Assembly: GCF_019704315.1 (NCBI RefSeq)
Contig: NZ_AP024597.1
Coordinates: 1,240,001-1,304,000, forward strand
Direction of reading: 5' to 3'
DNA from: Stygiolobus caldivivus
GTDB taxonomy: Archaea > Thermoproteota > Thermoprotei_A > Sulfolobales > Sulfolobaceae
DNA: 64,000 nucleotides
Positions 16,905 to 26,687 of this stretch are shown one piece after another. The translations under genes were made by a program, and so were the position numbers. Position 1 is the first letter of the stretch. Each line of letters starts with the position of its first letter. The notes beneath the pieces are model-generated. The model saw only the letters and a program-made list of their open reading frames with translations, did not search any database and had not been told where the DNA came from.

Positions 16905-18737
16905 TTAATAGACTACTGAGTAGAACAGTCTCAGGTCATATACCATTCCGTATGCGTTATAAGTCCCCGGTCCGGTTACAAAGTTCCAACCGTAATATGC
17001 AGGAAGCGGGTTGTTACCAGACGTTATAGGTATCCATGCAGGCATCCCTATGGCAAATCCTTTAGGCGTTATTATAAACCCTAGATACGATATGTGATAA
17101 AGTATGGTGTTTAAGTCTCCCAGCTTTAATCCGGTAAGTGCTACCATAGCTGCTGTCATAGGGGCTGCCCCGCTAGTCCCATACCATACATACAGTTGAC
17201 CGTCAAATATTAGCGGTAACCCGAAACCGTATTCTACAATGTTATAACCTCCGGCTGATACAAACGCTATATCGGGGTATGTCCTCTGGAAGAACGGTGT
17301 GAAAGGTATCAATGACGTCAGCTCGAAGTTCTGTACTGGGAATACTACGCTTATCCCTCCTGTGCTGTAATCCCAACCGGAGATCGATTGCACCTGACCA
17401 GTAGACGTCGCGTTTACGAAAATACCGCCTACCGCTGAAACGTACGGGTCACTTTCGGGATACCATATTGTATTAAAGATACCTATGTTGAAGTTTGGTG
17501 GTGGGTTATCGCTCTCAAATCCCCAGTCCCCAGAAGCAGCTAATACGGATATCCCTTCGTCTACAGCCTGCATCATTATGTTGTGGATCATCCATAGCAT
17601 TGCCGGGTAATAAGCGGCTAAAAATGACTCCGGTAGAGTTACGGAAATTGAGATGACATTAGGGTCTATGTAATTCACCATGTAATAGTACTCGTAGTAG
17701 TAATTTAGCGAATTGCCCACTAAAGCCGGTCCGCCCACATATCCGTTACTGAAGACTATGTATACGTCAGATGCAGGTGCAAACACACCGGACCACTCCG
17801 CATCGAGTTCGTTTTCACTCGACTGTCCTGATATGGTGTAGTAGCCTAGATATACTACGTGTAGTCCTCCGGTCCTTGGTACTATGTCAAATTCTTTCCA
17901 AAACTGGTAAATATCGCTTGTCTCTACATAAGATTCTGGGACCCCTTCAATAGCTATCTTAGTCCCTTGTCCTAGATAACCTTGGCTATACAGTTCAGTG
18001 AAACCGAAGTACTGGGCTATAGCTTTTGGTGTTACCAGGACGCTCGACACTAATGACGGGTCACTGCTTTTGATGGTATGCATTTCTAATGTCCACGCAC
18101 TCCTAATTACCGGGTATACCTTAGGGTCAACACTATCTATCCCTACTATTCCGACTATATATTTACCCACTTTATACGGTAAAGACGGTGTTACGTTGTT
18201 AGTGAAGTAATAGAAAGGTCCTATATTTTCTATACCTAATAACCCGAACCAGTCTAAGTTCTGGTTGGGATAGTAGTAGCAATTTATGTATGTGTGGAAT
18301 GCCTTTTCTATTTCACCTACAGTCCCTTGGAATGTTAGGATCAACCCGTAATCGCCGGTAAAACTTATTCCGTAGGACTCCAGGTACTTTATAAGGCTTT
18401 CTTTGTATGACTGGGAAGGATAGAACTCACTCCTGAACTGAGATGGGGACAAGTATTTGGCTTCGTGGTTCGATATCTCGTTAGTTATGGAGAGTAAAGT
18501 CTGGTAGTTGGTGAAATTAAGCAGGACAGCAAAAGGTATCTCGTAGTTTGAGGGTAGCTGTTGGACGTATATTGACCCGGGTAACACGGAGTATTGAGGA
18601 GAGTTATTGTAAATATAGTACATCGTAGTCCCGCTATCCGCTGTACTTAACATATTCACTGTAGTAAACACTGGCATAACCAATAAGACTAGTATTAAGG
18701 AAGATAGTAGATATTTCCCTTTAATAGACTTGTTCAT
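16905..18737 (-). CDS. Secreted sedolisin/kumamolisin-type serine-carboxyl peptidase (S53)
   Basis: A 610-residue acid endopeptidase active outside the cell. Residues 8-27 form a signal peptide. A pro-domain (about 45-200, with the FHTYINCYYYP element of pro-kumamolisin) precedes the catalytic part. The triad is E308 and D312 in SSENELDAEW and S522 in GTSGAAPMTAA, and D404 in ASGDWG is the oxyanion residue. S53 peptidases work at low pH, which fits an acidophile. There is no C-terminal anchor, so it is probably released. Monocistronic. Confidence 0.9.
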   Translation of the reverse strand: MNKSIKGKYLLSSLILVLLVMPVFTTVNMLSTADSGTTMYYIYNNSPQYSVLPGSIYVQQLPSNYEIPFAVLLNFTNYQTLLSITNEISNHEAKYLSPSQFRSEFYPSQSYKESLIKYLESYGISFTGDYGLILTFQGTVGEIEKAFHTYINCYYYPNQNLDWFGLLGIENIGPFYYFTNNVTPSLPYKVGKYIVGIVGIDSVDPKVYPVIRSAWTLEMHTIKSSDPSLVSSVLVTPKAIAQYFGFTELYSQGYLGQGTKIAIEGVPESYVETSDIYQFWKEFDIVPRTGGLHVVYLGYYTISGQSSENELDAEWSGVFAPASDVYIVFSNGYVGGPALVGNSLNYYYEYYYMVNYIDPNVISISVTLPESFLAAYYPAMLWMIHNIMMQAVDEGISVLAASGDWGFESDNPPPNFNIGIFNTIWYPESDPYVSAVGGIFVNATSTGQVQSISGWDYSTGGISVVFPVQNFELTSLIPFTPFFQRTYPDIAFVSAGGYNIVEYGFGLPLIFDGQLYVWYGTSGAAPMTAAMVALTGLKLGDLNTILYHISYLGFIITPKGFAIGMPAWIPITSGNNPLPAYYGWNFVTGPGTYNAYGMVYDLRLFYSVVY

Positions 18738-19256
18738 TTTTAATCAAAAATGTATCGTGTTGCTTTTCTTTAATACTTTACGGATCTATTATTATTCTTA
18801 GACTTCGGTACATTTAGTCGATAATGAAGAAAAATTTATGATAAAATCAAAGAATAGTTCAAAAATTTTTACATTTGTTAATAAAATTCTCGGCAAAGAA
18901 CCCGTTTTTTATGTAAATAATACCTTAAATTAAGTTTATAATTGCATGCAGAGAGGTCTTAAGGTTTACGGTTTATAATTGCAAAGACACCGAGTAACTC
19001 CTACCCTTACAAAATGGTATTACGATTTTACACTCTTAAGCTGACCTTTTCTATCCGACTTGATAACGACAATACAGTTAGCATTTGTTGAAAAACGGAG
19101 CCAGAGAGCTAGCCTGGACTGCCTCAATACTTGCCTTGTTTTACTTTAAACGCCTAAGGCTCCAGAGCCCTTAATGGGAAAGTCTTAACACCTTACACCC
19201 GGTTGACGCAAAAAAGTGGACGCAAAGGTTTTAGACAAAATGTTGGTTCTGCCTCC
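18738..19256. other. Intergenic, promoter side of the protease gene
   Basis: No gene seen. The first 60 bases contain AT-rich TATA-like sequence for the protease gene on the minus strand. Confidence 0.4.
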
Positions 19257-22136
19257 TCACCCCTCTAACTTTATAGTAATTATTTCATAATTACGGTAAT
19301 TAAATCTCACCTTATTTCCGTTTAGCTGGACACGGCCGCTAATAGGGTTCTCAAGCACGTTCACCCGCTCTACCTTATTGGGGTTAAACCACAATTCGAC
19401 CTCGCCCTCGCCTCTGTTATTTTGGACGTTATACAACCTGACGACTATACCTCTTTTGTCTTCTGACCCCTTTATGGCTTCTACGACTAAATTGTCCGGT
19501 CTTACCCTTACGAAACTCCCCTCTCCACCCTTTCCCCTAACTACCTTCAAGGGGTAATTGAGCTCATAAGCCCTCTGATATACTTTAGCCTCTTTCCAGT
19601 CGCCTTTATGGGGGTAAACGGAGTATGTAAAGCTGTTGGCCTCTGCATCCGTAGTGTAATCGGGGTAGATAGGGGTCTTAGCTAAGGAAAGGCCCACGGC
19701 GTTCCCCTCAACTGCCACCCCGTATTTACCGTCGTTTAAGACCGCCACCCCGTAGTCGTCCTCAGATAGATCCAGCCACTTCCCCATCGGTACCTCAAAC
19801 TTAGCCTTTTCCCAACTTGTGTTCCTTGTGGTCTGCCTCTTCAGTACCCCGTAAGGCACTTCGAAGGTCGCCTCTGGGGTATTTAAATCGAAGTAAAACC
19901 ACGATTTCAGTAACAGCTCCCTGTCAGGCATTGAGATAGTAGTCTTGAAGTCTATCCTCCTACTCTTTGCGTATAAGCACACGTCTTGTAAGACTTTTGA
20001 GTTCCTGAACGTATAATAGAACCTGACGCAAGCCCTGAAGGGGCCCGTCTCCTTTATTTCGTACTTTTCAGCCTTGAGTTCAAACTTTTTGTCCTCATAA
20101 GAAGGTTCAATGTCCCAAGCGTCAGCCCAGCCCGGTATGTTCTCGTAGACTACGAGTTTATTAGAAGGGGAACTCAGGGCTTCCCTCCCAGTTTCCTTGT
20201 CGTATAGCGAAGCCAGCGTCCCGTCCCCGTTTAGTTTTACTTTAAGGTATTCGTTCTCCATTATAAGCCCTTCTAACCTCACCGGGTTTACCCTGAGGGG
20301 TTTAAGTTCGGTATAACCTAAGGGAGGGGCCCTGACCCTGACGAGGTAACCCTCTTCAGTCCTTTGTCCCCCCTCTACCTCCTCTCCTAAAACCACATAG
20401 TCCTCCCTGTCCCACGACAAAGAGTTAAAGACCATCAATTTATCTCCCTCCCCTGCTATTCTCTTGATAGAGTCTAAAGCGACTTTATCGGCTTCCTTAA
20501 TTACGTTCTCCAGCTCCGGGTAGACCGTCTCATACACTTCCTTTATGGCAGAACCCGGCAATACGTCATGGAACTCGTCCTTGAGTAATGTCTTCCACAA
20601 TACCTTCAGCCTCTTTTCGTCATAGCTCCTCGCGATAGTAGACCATATCTCTGCCTCCCTTAAGGCTACCTCAGTCCTCCTGTGCAAGTATTTCATTCTG
20701 GAGTGAGAAGTGTAGACCCCCCTGTGAGTCTCTACGTAGAGTTCGCCGTTCCAGTTTTCCTTCGCCTCGTAGTTATGGGCTCCGCTTAATTCCACTGATG
20801 GCGTTGAAGGGAGTTGGTCTATGGCTTTCGCAGCGACCAGCATGTCTTCTGTAGGGCCCCCGCCTCCGTCCCCGTGCCCGTACGCGTACAATAAGGGTTG
20901 GTCTTTGTCCTTCCAATTATCCCATTGTTCTAATACACTCTCGACACTGAAATCTGAGTTATACCCTCCCCTACCGTTCCCGAAAGCTACAGCCGTGACT
21001 CTGGACCCGTCTATACCTATCCAGTTAAAGACCGAGTAGGGGAACTTATTGGTATCGCTCCAGAACAGTTTATGGGTAGCGAAGAGGTTTATCTCAGCCA
21101 ACCTCATGATCTGCGGTAATTGAGCGGAGAACCCGAAGGTGTCTGGGAGCCAGAGGACTTCAGCTTTCTTCCCGAAGTTCTCTTCATAAAACTGTTGGGA
21201 ATAAAGCAACTGCCTTACAAGGGACTCACCCGCCGGTAGGTTCGCGTCAAATTCCACCCACCCCGCACCCAAGACCCACCTACCTTCCTTTACTTTCTCC
21301 TTGATCTTGTTGAACAACGCGGGGTAGTCTTCCTTTACCCATTCGTAATATATTGCCATGCTTTGGATAAACGTGAAGTCGTACCTTTCCATGAGGTTAA
21401 GGACTGTAGAAAAAGTCCTCGCTACCTTCCTCCTCGTCTCGTCGAAGTTCCACAGCCACGCAGTGTCTATATGCGCGTGGGCAACGGCGTTCATTTTACC
21501 GGGCTTTCCGAAGAGCTCCCTGAGCCCCCTCACCCCTTCGGATAGGGCTTTCAGTGCTTCCTCATAACTCCCGCTGTGTTCAGGGTAATTCATGCCTTGT
21601 GTAAAGTCGAGTAAATGTCTGGGGAAGTCCCTCCAGTAGTGTGAGGCGAGGACAAGTTGATCCCTAGAGACCGAGGCAAAAGGGGCTAAAGATAGCGACT
21701 CGGTAAGTACTTGTAACAGTTTTTCCTTCAGGTACCCCTGAGCTAACTTAGCCAATTGCAGGGTCGTGTTAGCGTATACCCAGAAATTATAAGCGGACGG
21801 GTTCCGTTTAAAGGTCACCGGGGTCCCGGGCCTTATCTCAGTCCTCTGTCCGAACGCCTTAAACGGGGAGAAATCCGCTTCTATTTTTACCTTGCCCTTA
21901 GGTAACGGGAAGGTATTGTGGTAATCGTCTAACGCAAAATACGGCTCAGAGTTCACCTTAATTAACGCTGAACCGTGATAATCCAATACCATTAAGTACT
22001 TGTTGTCATCTCCGTTTTCAAGCCCCAGCGTGTAAGTAGTACCGCTAAGGGGGGCCCATTCTGTGTACCTTATATCGTAAAAGGAGTTTGCCAGCACAAA
22101 AGAAATACGCGTAAATATTTCGTTTTCCCTTCTCAT
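19257..22136 (-). CDS. Alpha-mannosidase, GH38
   Basis: An about 959-residue retaining glycoside hydrolase acting on alpha-mannosides. HAHIDTAWLWNFDETRRK (HxD at 223-225, Zn ligands) and WLPDTFGFSAQLPQI (nucleophile D333) are diagnostic GH38 motifs. DEFHDVLPGSAI carries another conserved His/Asp pair, and the C-terminal about 350 residues are the beta-domains. There is no signal peptide, so it is cytosolic. GTG at 22139 is followed at once by ATG at 22136, which I prefer. It is last in a minus-strand run after the permease and a 168-residue unknown, linking it to imported oligosaccharides. Confidence 0.93.
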   Translation of the reverse strand: MRRENEIFTRISFVLANSFYDIRYTEWAPLSGTTYTLGLENGDDNKYLMVLDYHGSALIKVNSEPYFALDDYHNTFPLPKGKVKIEADFSPFKAFGQRTEIRPGTPVTFKRNPSAYNFWVYANTTLQLAKLAQGYLKEKLLQVLTESLSLAPFASVSRDQLVLASHYWRDFPRHLLDFTQGMNYPEHSGSYEEALKALSEGVRGLRELFGKPGKMNAVAHAHIDTAWLWNFDETRRKVARTFSTVLNLMERYDFTFIQSMAIYYEWVKEDYPALFNKIKEKVKEGRWVLGAGWVEFDANLPAGESLVRQLLYSQQFYEENFGKKAEVLWLPDTFGFSAQLPQIMRLAEINLFATHKLFWSDTNKFPYSVFNWIGIDGSRVTAVAFGNGRGGYNSDFSVESVLEQWDNWKDKDQPLLYAYGHGDGGGGPTEDMLVAAKAIDQLPSTPSVELSGAHNYEAKENWNGELYVETHRGVYTSHSRMKYLHRRTEVALREAEIWSTIARSYDEKRLKVLWKTLLKDEFHDVLPGSAIKEVYETVYPELENVIKEADKVALDSIKRIAGEGDKLMVFNSLSWDREDYVVLGEEVEGGQRTEEGYLVRVRAPPLGYTELKPLRVNPVRLEGLIMENEYLKVKLNGDGTLASLYDKETGREALSSPSNKLVVYENIPGWADAWDIEPSYEDKKFELKAEKYEIKETGPFRACVRFYYTFRNSKVLQDVCLYAKSRRIDFKTTISMPDRELLLKSWFYFDLNTPEATFEVPYGVLKRQTTRNTSWEKAKFEVPMGKWLDLSEDDYGVAVLNDGKYGVAVEGNAVGLSLAKTPIYPDYTTDAEANSFTYSVYPHKGDWKEAKVYQRAYELNYPLKVVRGKGGEGSFVRVRPDNLVVEAIKGSEDKRGIVVRLYNVQNNRGEGEVELWFNPNKVERVNVLENPISGRVQLNGNKVRFNYRNYEIITIKLEG

Positions 22137-22158
22137 CACTATGAAATAACTTTGACAG

Positions 22159-22665
22159 TTAATAAGGCTTGCCTTGTTTTGTTAACCTATCAACTTCCTC
22201 CCTGAACCGGTTGTCGTTCAAATACAGCCTCGTATATACCTTGTCCGCTTCGCCGTCAAATAGTAATTCCGTACCTCTTACGGAAATGTCGTGCCAAGTG
22301 AGGTCGTATTTCGGGCTGTCTTTAAGGATCGAGAGTAACTTGGAATACAAGTCCCTAAAGATTTTCTTCATAGTTTTTTCCATTATCTCTCTCTCCCTGT
22401 TCCTCATATAAACGGACTGGTTATAAAATATAGATTCCAATATTTCTGATAATCTGAGGGACGTATGTTGGGCCTCTTCAGTAGCCCTGAACCCCTCTTC
22501 TATATACAATATAACTAAATTATAGGGTATGGGTCCTATCTCCCCTGAAGGTAATCCTTGCTTTCCCTTTTTGACTAATAATACCCTGTCCTCACTGTGG
22601 GTGAGCTTGTCGAGGAAGTAGGCGTCTATCATTATATTTTCTACTATATAAAAAGGTATTAGCAA
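22159..22665 (-). CDS. Unknown 168-residue protein in the mannoside operon
   Basis: No family recognised. It is predicted soluble and mixed alpha/beta: VLLVKKGKQGLPSGEIGPIPYNLVILYIEEG, then a long charged helix (NREREIMEKTMKKIFRDLYSKLLSILK) and YDLTWHDISVRGTELLFDG. The first 11 codons before MIDAYFLDKL could be untranslated; ATG at 22632 is an alternative start. It lies 1 nt after the upstream permease stop and about 20 nt before the mannosidase, so it is surely co-transcribed. A regulatory or accessory role in mannoside use is inference only. Confidence 0.65.
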   Translation of the reverse strand: MLIPFYIVENIMIDAYFLDKLTHSEDRVLLVKKGKQGLPSGEIGPIPYNLVILYIEEGFRATEEAQHTSLRLSEILESIFYNQSVYMRNREREIMEKTMKKIFRDLYSKLLSILKDSPKYDLTWHDISVRGTELLFDGEADKVYTRLYLNDNRFREEVDRLTKQGKPY

Positions 22666-22666
22666 G

Positions 22667-23545
22667 TCAGACCCTCCTGAGCCTCGGGTTTGAGATCTCG
22701 TCTATTCCGTAGCTCAACATTATCAGCCCGAACATGAACATGACTACAAAGAACGAGGGCCAAAATAAGTACCAGAAGGCCTGGTTACCGTAAATCCCCC
22801 CGTCCTGCAATGCCTCATTTATCATTACACCCCAGTTGTACTGGCTCACGGGTAGGATCCCTAAGAAATAGAGGCCTACGGAAGCGTACAGTGCCCCCTC
22901 TACGTTAAATATGAAGTGTATCGCTATGTAGGACGCAATTGTGGGCATGATCTCCCTGAATATAATGTGAAAACTCCCTAACCCTAATATCCTTGAGACC
23001 TCGACGTAAGGTAGGTTTTTCATGAGGAGGATCTGAGACCTGATGGCCCTGGCCAGCCCCGTCCAACCACTAATACTCAATATACCGGCCAGGATAAACG
23101 GGTTCGTCGTCTTCAAGGACGTGGCGAGGATGAGTATAAGGATCAGGCTCGGCATAGTCATCACTATATCGTTAATCGACATGAGCACGTTATCCACTAT
23201 ACCCCCGATATACCCAGCTACCATCCCCACCGTGATCCCTATTAGAGTAGTGAATAGCCCTGCTAAGAAACTCACTTCGAGGATGAACGGGGCCCCCCAG
23301 ACTATGTCCCCTAAAATACTACACCCCAACGGCCCCGTCCCTAGGATATATTCGGGGCTCAGCATGGGCGGCCTGAATATCATGTTGGGGTTAATATTAA
23401 CGACTACGGGTTTGGGGACTATTAACGGGCCTACAGTACCCAACAGTATGAAAAACACTGTTATTATTAACCCGGCTTTCCCCTTGTTGTTCCTCCAAAT
23501 AAGCTTAAGGTAATCGACGAGTTTCATGTAAATAAAAATCCGCAT
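22667..23545 (-). CDS. ABC transporter permease, DppC-like
   Basis: A 292-residue inner permease of a peptide/opine/nickel-type importer, which in Sulfolobales often carries oligosaccharides. There is a long N-terminal helix (GKAGLIITVFFILLGTVGPLI), a DppC-type periplasmic loop with RPPMLSPEYILGTGPLGCSILGDIVWGA, and the EAA loop EVSRILGLGSFHIIFREIMPTIASY, which docks to the ATPases. About six membrane helices. ATG AAA (MKLVDYLKL) seven codons in is an alternative start. It is separated from dppB/D/F-like genes by a 550-bp gap and a small gene. Confidence 0.88.
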   Translation of the reverse strand: MRIFIYMKLVDYLKLIWRNNKGKAGLIITVFFILLGTVGPLIVPKPVVVNINPNMIFRPPMLSPEYILGTGPLGCSILGDIVWGAPFILEVSFLAGLFTTLIGITVGMVAGYIGGIVDNVLMSINDIVMTMPSLILILILATSLKTTNPFILAGILSISGWTGLARAIRSQILLMKNLPYVEVSRILGLGSFHIIFREIMPTIASYIAIHFIFNVEGALYASVGLYFLGILPVSQYNWGVMINEALQDGGIYGNQAFWYLFWPSFFVVMFMFGLIMLSYGIDEISNPRLRRV

Positions 23546-24094
23546 TGCAAGTTAAAAACTTAATACTAGGTCGCCGTAGTACCCAGGTAGGGTTTGCGTT
23601 TTACCGCTGTACAAACTTTTAAGGGTTTTGTCCCTCACTGCCTTGCTGACTAAACCGCAAAAAGCCCGATCAAAGCATAAATTTTAAGGCCTCAGGAGCG
23701 GGACTTCAAGCTTTGAGGAATTAAGGGTTCGCTTAGGCATTTACCGCGAATTGAAATGTTTCCTCTCCAATTGTATGGCCCACGGAGCAAATAAATGGTG
23801 TACGAAGTCGTTCTGGTTAAACTAAATTGTAAATACTCGCCTTATGCTTTTACGCGGTATTACGTATTAACGTTGATAAGCTTGTGTTTGATAATTAGGT
23901 ATAATCAATAACGCGATCAAAAATCGCAAAACAAACTGGTTAGCCAGAGTCGATGCAGGCCCTCCGAGTACTTTCGTGACGGGGGGGGGGGGACTCCTTA
24001 ATTTAAAACTGTATGAGAACGATTATAATGCCGTATCTGTATACAAGTTCATTGACGGGAAAATTTAATTCTCGCTAACGGCAGATATTTATTT
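23546..24094. other. Intergenic region with a 12-G tract
   Basis: No gene recognised. 23981-23992 is a run of 12 G, the same length as at 10904. The sequence interrupts the otherwise minus-strand transport cluster. Confidence 0.4.
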
Positions 24095-24280
24095 ATGACC
24101 GACTATAGGGGCTTATTAGCTTTCGGTTACATTTTTCTATTCCTGTCCATTTTCTCACTGATATTCGATTATAAAATTTTATACTTGGACGCGGTTATCT
24201 CGTTCACGTTAATTATCTCGGTCTTCGCAATAGTTTACTCTATTTATAAGATTAGGAAGGAAGCCAGAGAGGGGCTCTAA
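24095..24280 (+). CDS. Small two-helix membrane protein
   Basis: A 61-residue protein with two hydrophobic helices (LLAFGYIFLFLSIFSLIF and LDAVISFTLIISVFAIVYSIY) and a basic C-terminus KIRKEAREGL. No family recognised. It is on the plus strand inside a minus-strand transport cluster, and its stop touches the stop of the convergent 24281 gene. Evidence is the membrane-protein pattern and tight convergent packing. Confidence 0.55.
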   Translation: MTDYRGLLAFGYIFLFLSIFSLIFDYKILYLDAVISFTLIISVFAIVYSIYKIRKEAREGL

Positions 24281-24775
24281 CTACTTCCTTTTCTTACGTT
24301 GACCCCTCTTTACACTTTCCTGTTTTGATAAAGCGCGGTTGTAGGCTAGCAGTACTAGCCCTAAACCTATCAGTACCCCTGAAATCGTATAGCCTGTTTG
24401 CGAGAAGTCCGTGTTATAGACTAAAATTTCAGCCGTGACATTAGACGGGTAATTCCCCCCTTCTATTAAGAGCTCCCTAAACGGCATTACGTAAAAAGTC
24501 TTTGAAAAATTTCCCTTGAGCTCCCCTAAATAATCCCCTGCATAAGGTGGGTTTTCCTGCAAGACGAGTACTGGGTAAGTGGAGTACCCTTTTATTTTAG
24601 CCAGGTCACCGGGACTACCGCCAAACGATATTGTATAACCGCTTTTCTCCCCTACGAAAAGGTGGAACGATTTTTCATAGACCACACTATTTGAGTAGTA
24701 GAGTGTAAAGGGCACCATGATTACCCCAAAAAATAGCAACAGTAAGGAGATGGTCAAGAGCACTTTCATCTCCAT
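24281..24775 (-). CDS. Membrane-anchored protein of the sugar ABC operon
   Basis: A 164-residue protein. The N-terminal helix (VLLTISLLLLFFGVIMVPFTLYY) is followed by an about 100-residue external beta-type domain (EKSFHLFVGEKSGYTISFGG...), then a C-terminal helix (GYTISGVLIGLGLVLLAYN) and a very basic tail KRGQRKKRK. ATG at 24775 overlaps the upstream ATPase stop as TGATG, which fixes the start; a TTG 18 nt earlier is less likely. Small proteins of this layout occur in Sulfolobales transport operons, but I cannot name a function. Confidence 0.7.
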   Translation of the reverse strand: MEMKVLLTISLLLLFFGVIMVPFTLYYSNSVVYEKSFHLFVGEKSGYTISFGGSPGDLAKIKGYSTYPVLVLQENPPYAGDYLGELKGNFSKTFYVMPFRELLIEGGNYPSNVTAEILVYNTDFSQTGYTISGVLIGLGLVLLAYNRALSKQESVKRGQRKKRK

Positions 24776-25734
24776 CAACCGTAAAGGTAACAAGCTACTT
24801 TCCTGTCCCTGTTAACAGTATAGTTGGGGAAACCTTTCTTACACTTGTCTACGGCGTATGGGCATTTAACGCTAAAAGGACACCCTTGGTTGGGTATTAC
24901 AGCCTCTTTAGGTTCTTGTACACCACGGTCTTCCGCCTCAGCAGCCTCATAATTTATGTCGATGTAAGAGCCCACCAGAAACTTAGAATAAGGGTGCAGA
25001 GGGTTCTGTATTATATCGTCTATCTTTCCTTCCTCTACGACTCTACCCCCGTAAATCACGACTCCCTTAACCCCTTCCGACTTGTAGTTCAAGTATTTAG
25101 CTATCGCTAAGTCGTGAGTTATTAATACCAAGGTCATATCCATTTCTTTCTTAAGTTTCACGAGGAGGTCTATTATACCCACCCTGTAGGAAGCGTCTAA
25201 CATCGTTACGGGCTCATCGGCTATTAAGACCTTGGGGTTTACAGATATAGCCCTAGCTATGTTTACCCTCTGTAACTGTCCCCCGGATAACTGGTTAGGG
25301 TACCTGTCGACCAGCGAAGGGTCTAAACCTACAGCTTTAACCAATTCCACTACTTTACCGTATAACTCGTCCCCCTTTAATTTTAGGTGTTTTTTTACCG
25401 GGTAGGAAATCGACTCCCTTATCGTCTTTGACGGGTTTAAGGCGCTAATGGGGTCTTGATAGATGTATTGCACTTCCCTCCTGACTTCCTTTCTAGCCCC
25501 CTTGTCTTTCCACACGTCCTTGTCCTTATACAGATAAGTGCCTCCGGTAGGCTTTTCCAACGCCACCAATACCCTAGCTAATGTAGTCTTACCCGCCCCG
25601 CTTTCCCCTATTACGGAGACAGTCTCCCCGCTGTTAATTTCCAAGTCTACGCCTTTTAAAGCGTATATGACTTTCTTGTTAAACCTACCCTGCGTATACC
25701 TGACCGTGAGGTCATCCAGCTTTATTAGTGCCAT
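24775..25734 (-). CDS. ABC transporter ATP-binding protein, DppF-like
   Basis: A 319-residue ATPase. Walker A GESGAGKTT, Q-loop YIYQDPISALNP, signature LSGGQLQRVNIARA, Walker B VLIADEPVTMLD and H-loop ITHDL. The C-terminal oligopeptide-transporter extension has the four cysteines typical of the family (GCPFSVKCPYAVDKC...VACYLYG), which may bind an Fe-S cluster. It overlaps the DppD-like gene by 23 nt and pairs with it to power the importer. Confidence 0.93.
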   Translation of the reverse strand: MALIKLDDLTVRYTQGRFNKKVIYALKGVDLEINSGETVSVIGESGAGKTTLARVLVALEKPTGGTYLYKDKDVWKDKGARKEVRREVQYIYQDPISALNPSKTIRESISYPVKKHLKLKGDELYGKVVELVKAVGLDPSLVDRYPNQLSGGQLQRVNIARAISVNPKVLIADEPVTMLDASYRVGIIDLLVKLKKEMDMTLVLITHDLAIAKYLNYKSEGVKGVVIYGGRVVEEGKIDDIIQNPLHPYSKFLVGSYIDINYEAAEAEDRGVQEPKEAVIPNQGCPFSVKCPYAVDKCKKGFPNYTVNRDRKVACYLYG

Positions 25735-26680
25735 AAAGGAAACACCTCACTCTCCTACCGTTAAAAGCGGATATACCGGGGTGTTGGGTTTTACAGCTCT
25801 CCATTACCCTATCACACCTGGTGCTGAACAAACAACCTTCAGTAGAAGGCAACCCCTCCCTTATGGGCCTCACCCTATCGAGGTCACCCTTGATGGAAGG
25901 CACGGAGCTCATAAGGGCGTTCGAGTAAGGGTGTAAGGGTTTTTTAATAATTTCTTCCGTCCTACCTTCCTCGACTATCTCCCCGGCGTACATGACGATC
26001 ATTTTAGTGGATATGAAAGCAGCTACGGGGATATCGTGAGTTATAAAAATAATAGAAGTGCCCATGTCTTTATTAATGTCCTTTATTATTTCCAATAAGT
26101 ATTTTTGGGTCGCTACGTCTAAAGAGCTCACGGCTTCGTCCATTATGACCAACTCCGGGTTAAGGAGTAAACTCAGGGCTATTAGCACCCTCTGCTTCAT
26201 GCCCCCGCTCAGTTGAAAGGGGTAAGCCTTCGCGACCCTTTCAGGGTCCAGCCTTACTGTCCTGAGTAGGTTCAACGCCCTTTCAGTAGCTTCCTCCCTG
26301 CTCAGCCCGTGAGAATACGCGGTGTCATAGAAGTGGTCTATGACCCTCATAGTGTTGTTAAGGGAGTTCTGGGACGCCTGAGGTACGTACGATATTAATT
26401 TCCACAGTACTTCTCGCCTAAACTCTGACTCTTTCATCGCTAAAAGGTCTTTCCCTTTAAAGAATATCTTTGACTGGGGCCCTATCCTACCGGGAGGCCT
26501 TATCGCCCTGAGGATCGCTTTAGCTAACGTGGACTTCCCCGACCCGCTCTCCCCTATTATCCCCAAGACCTCCCCTTTTTCCATGGAAAAACTTTCATCC
26601 CTCACAGCCCTTATTTCAGAGCTACCCACACGGTACCAGACCGAAAGGTCTCTAACGTCCAGGAAACCGGAGACCGACAT
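25712..26680 (-). CDS. ABC transporter ATP-binding protein, DppD-like
   Basis: A 322-residue ATPase, first of the pair. Walker A GESGSGKST, Q-loop YVPQASQNSLN, signature LSGGMKQRVLIALS, Walker B LVIMDEAVSSLD, H-loop ITHDI. The C-terminal extension again carries paired cysteines (GCLFSTRCDRVMESCKT...VRCFLYG). It lies 7 nt downstream of the DppB-like permease and overlaps the DppF-like gene, so translation is coupled. Confidence 0.93.
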   Translation of the reverse strand: MSVSGFLDVRDLSVWYRVGSSEIRAVRDESFSMEKGEVLGIIGESGSGKSTLAKAILRAIRPPGRIGPQSKIFFKGKDLLAMKESEFRREVLWKLISYVPQASQNSLNNTMRVIDHFYDTAYSHGLSREEATERALNLLRTVRLDPERVAKAYPFQLSGGMKQRVLIALSLLLNPELVIMDEAVSSLDVATQKYLLEIIKDINKDMGTSIIFITHDIPVAAFISTKMIVMYAGEIVEEGRTEEIIKKPLHPYSNALMSSVPSIKGDLDRVRPIREGLPSTEGCLFSTRCDRVMESCKTQHPGISAFNGRRVRCFLYGTNKAG

Positions 26681-26687
26681 GTGCCTT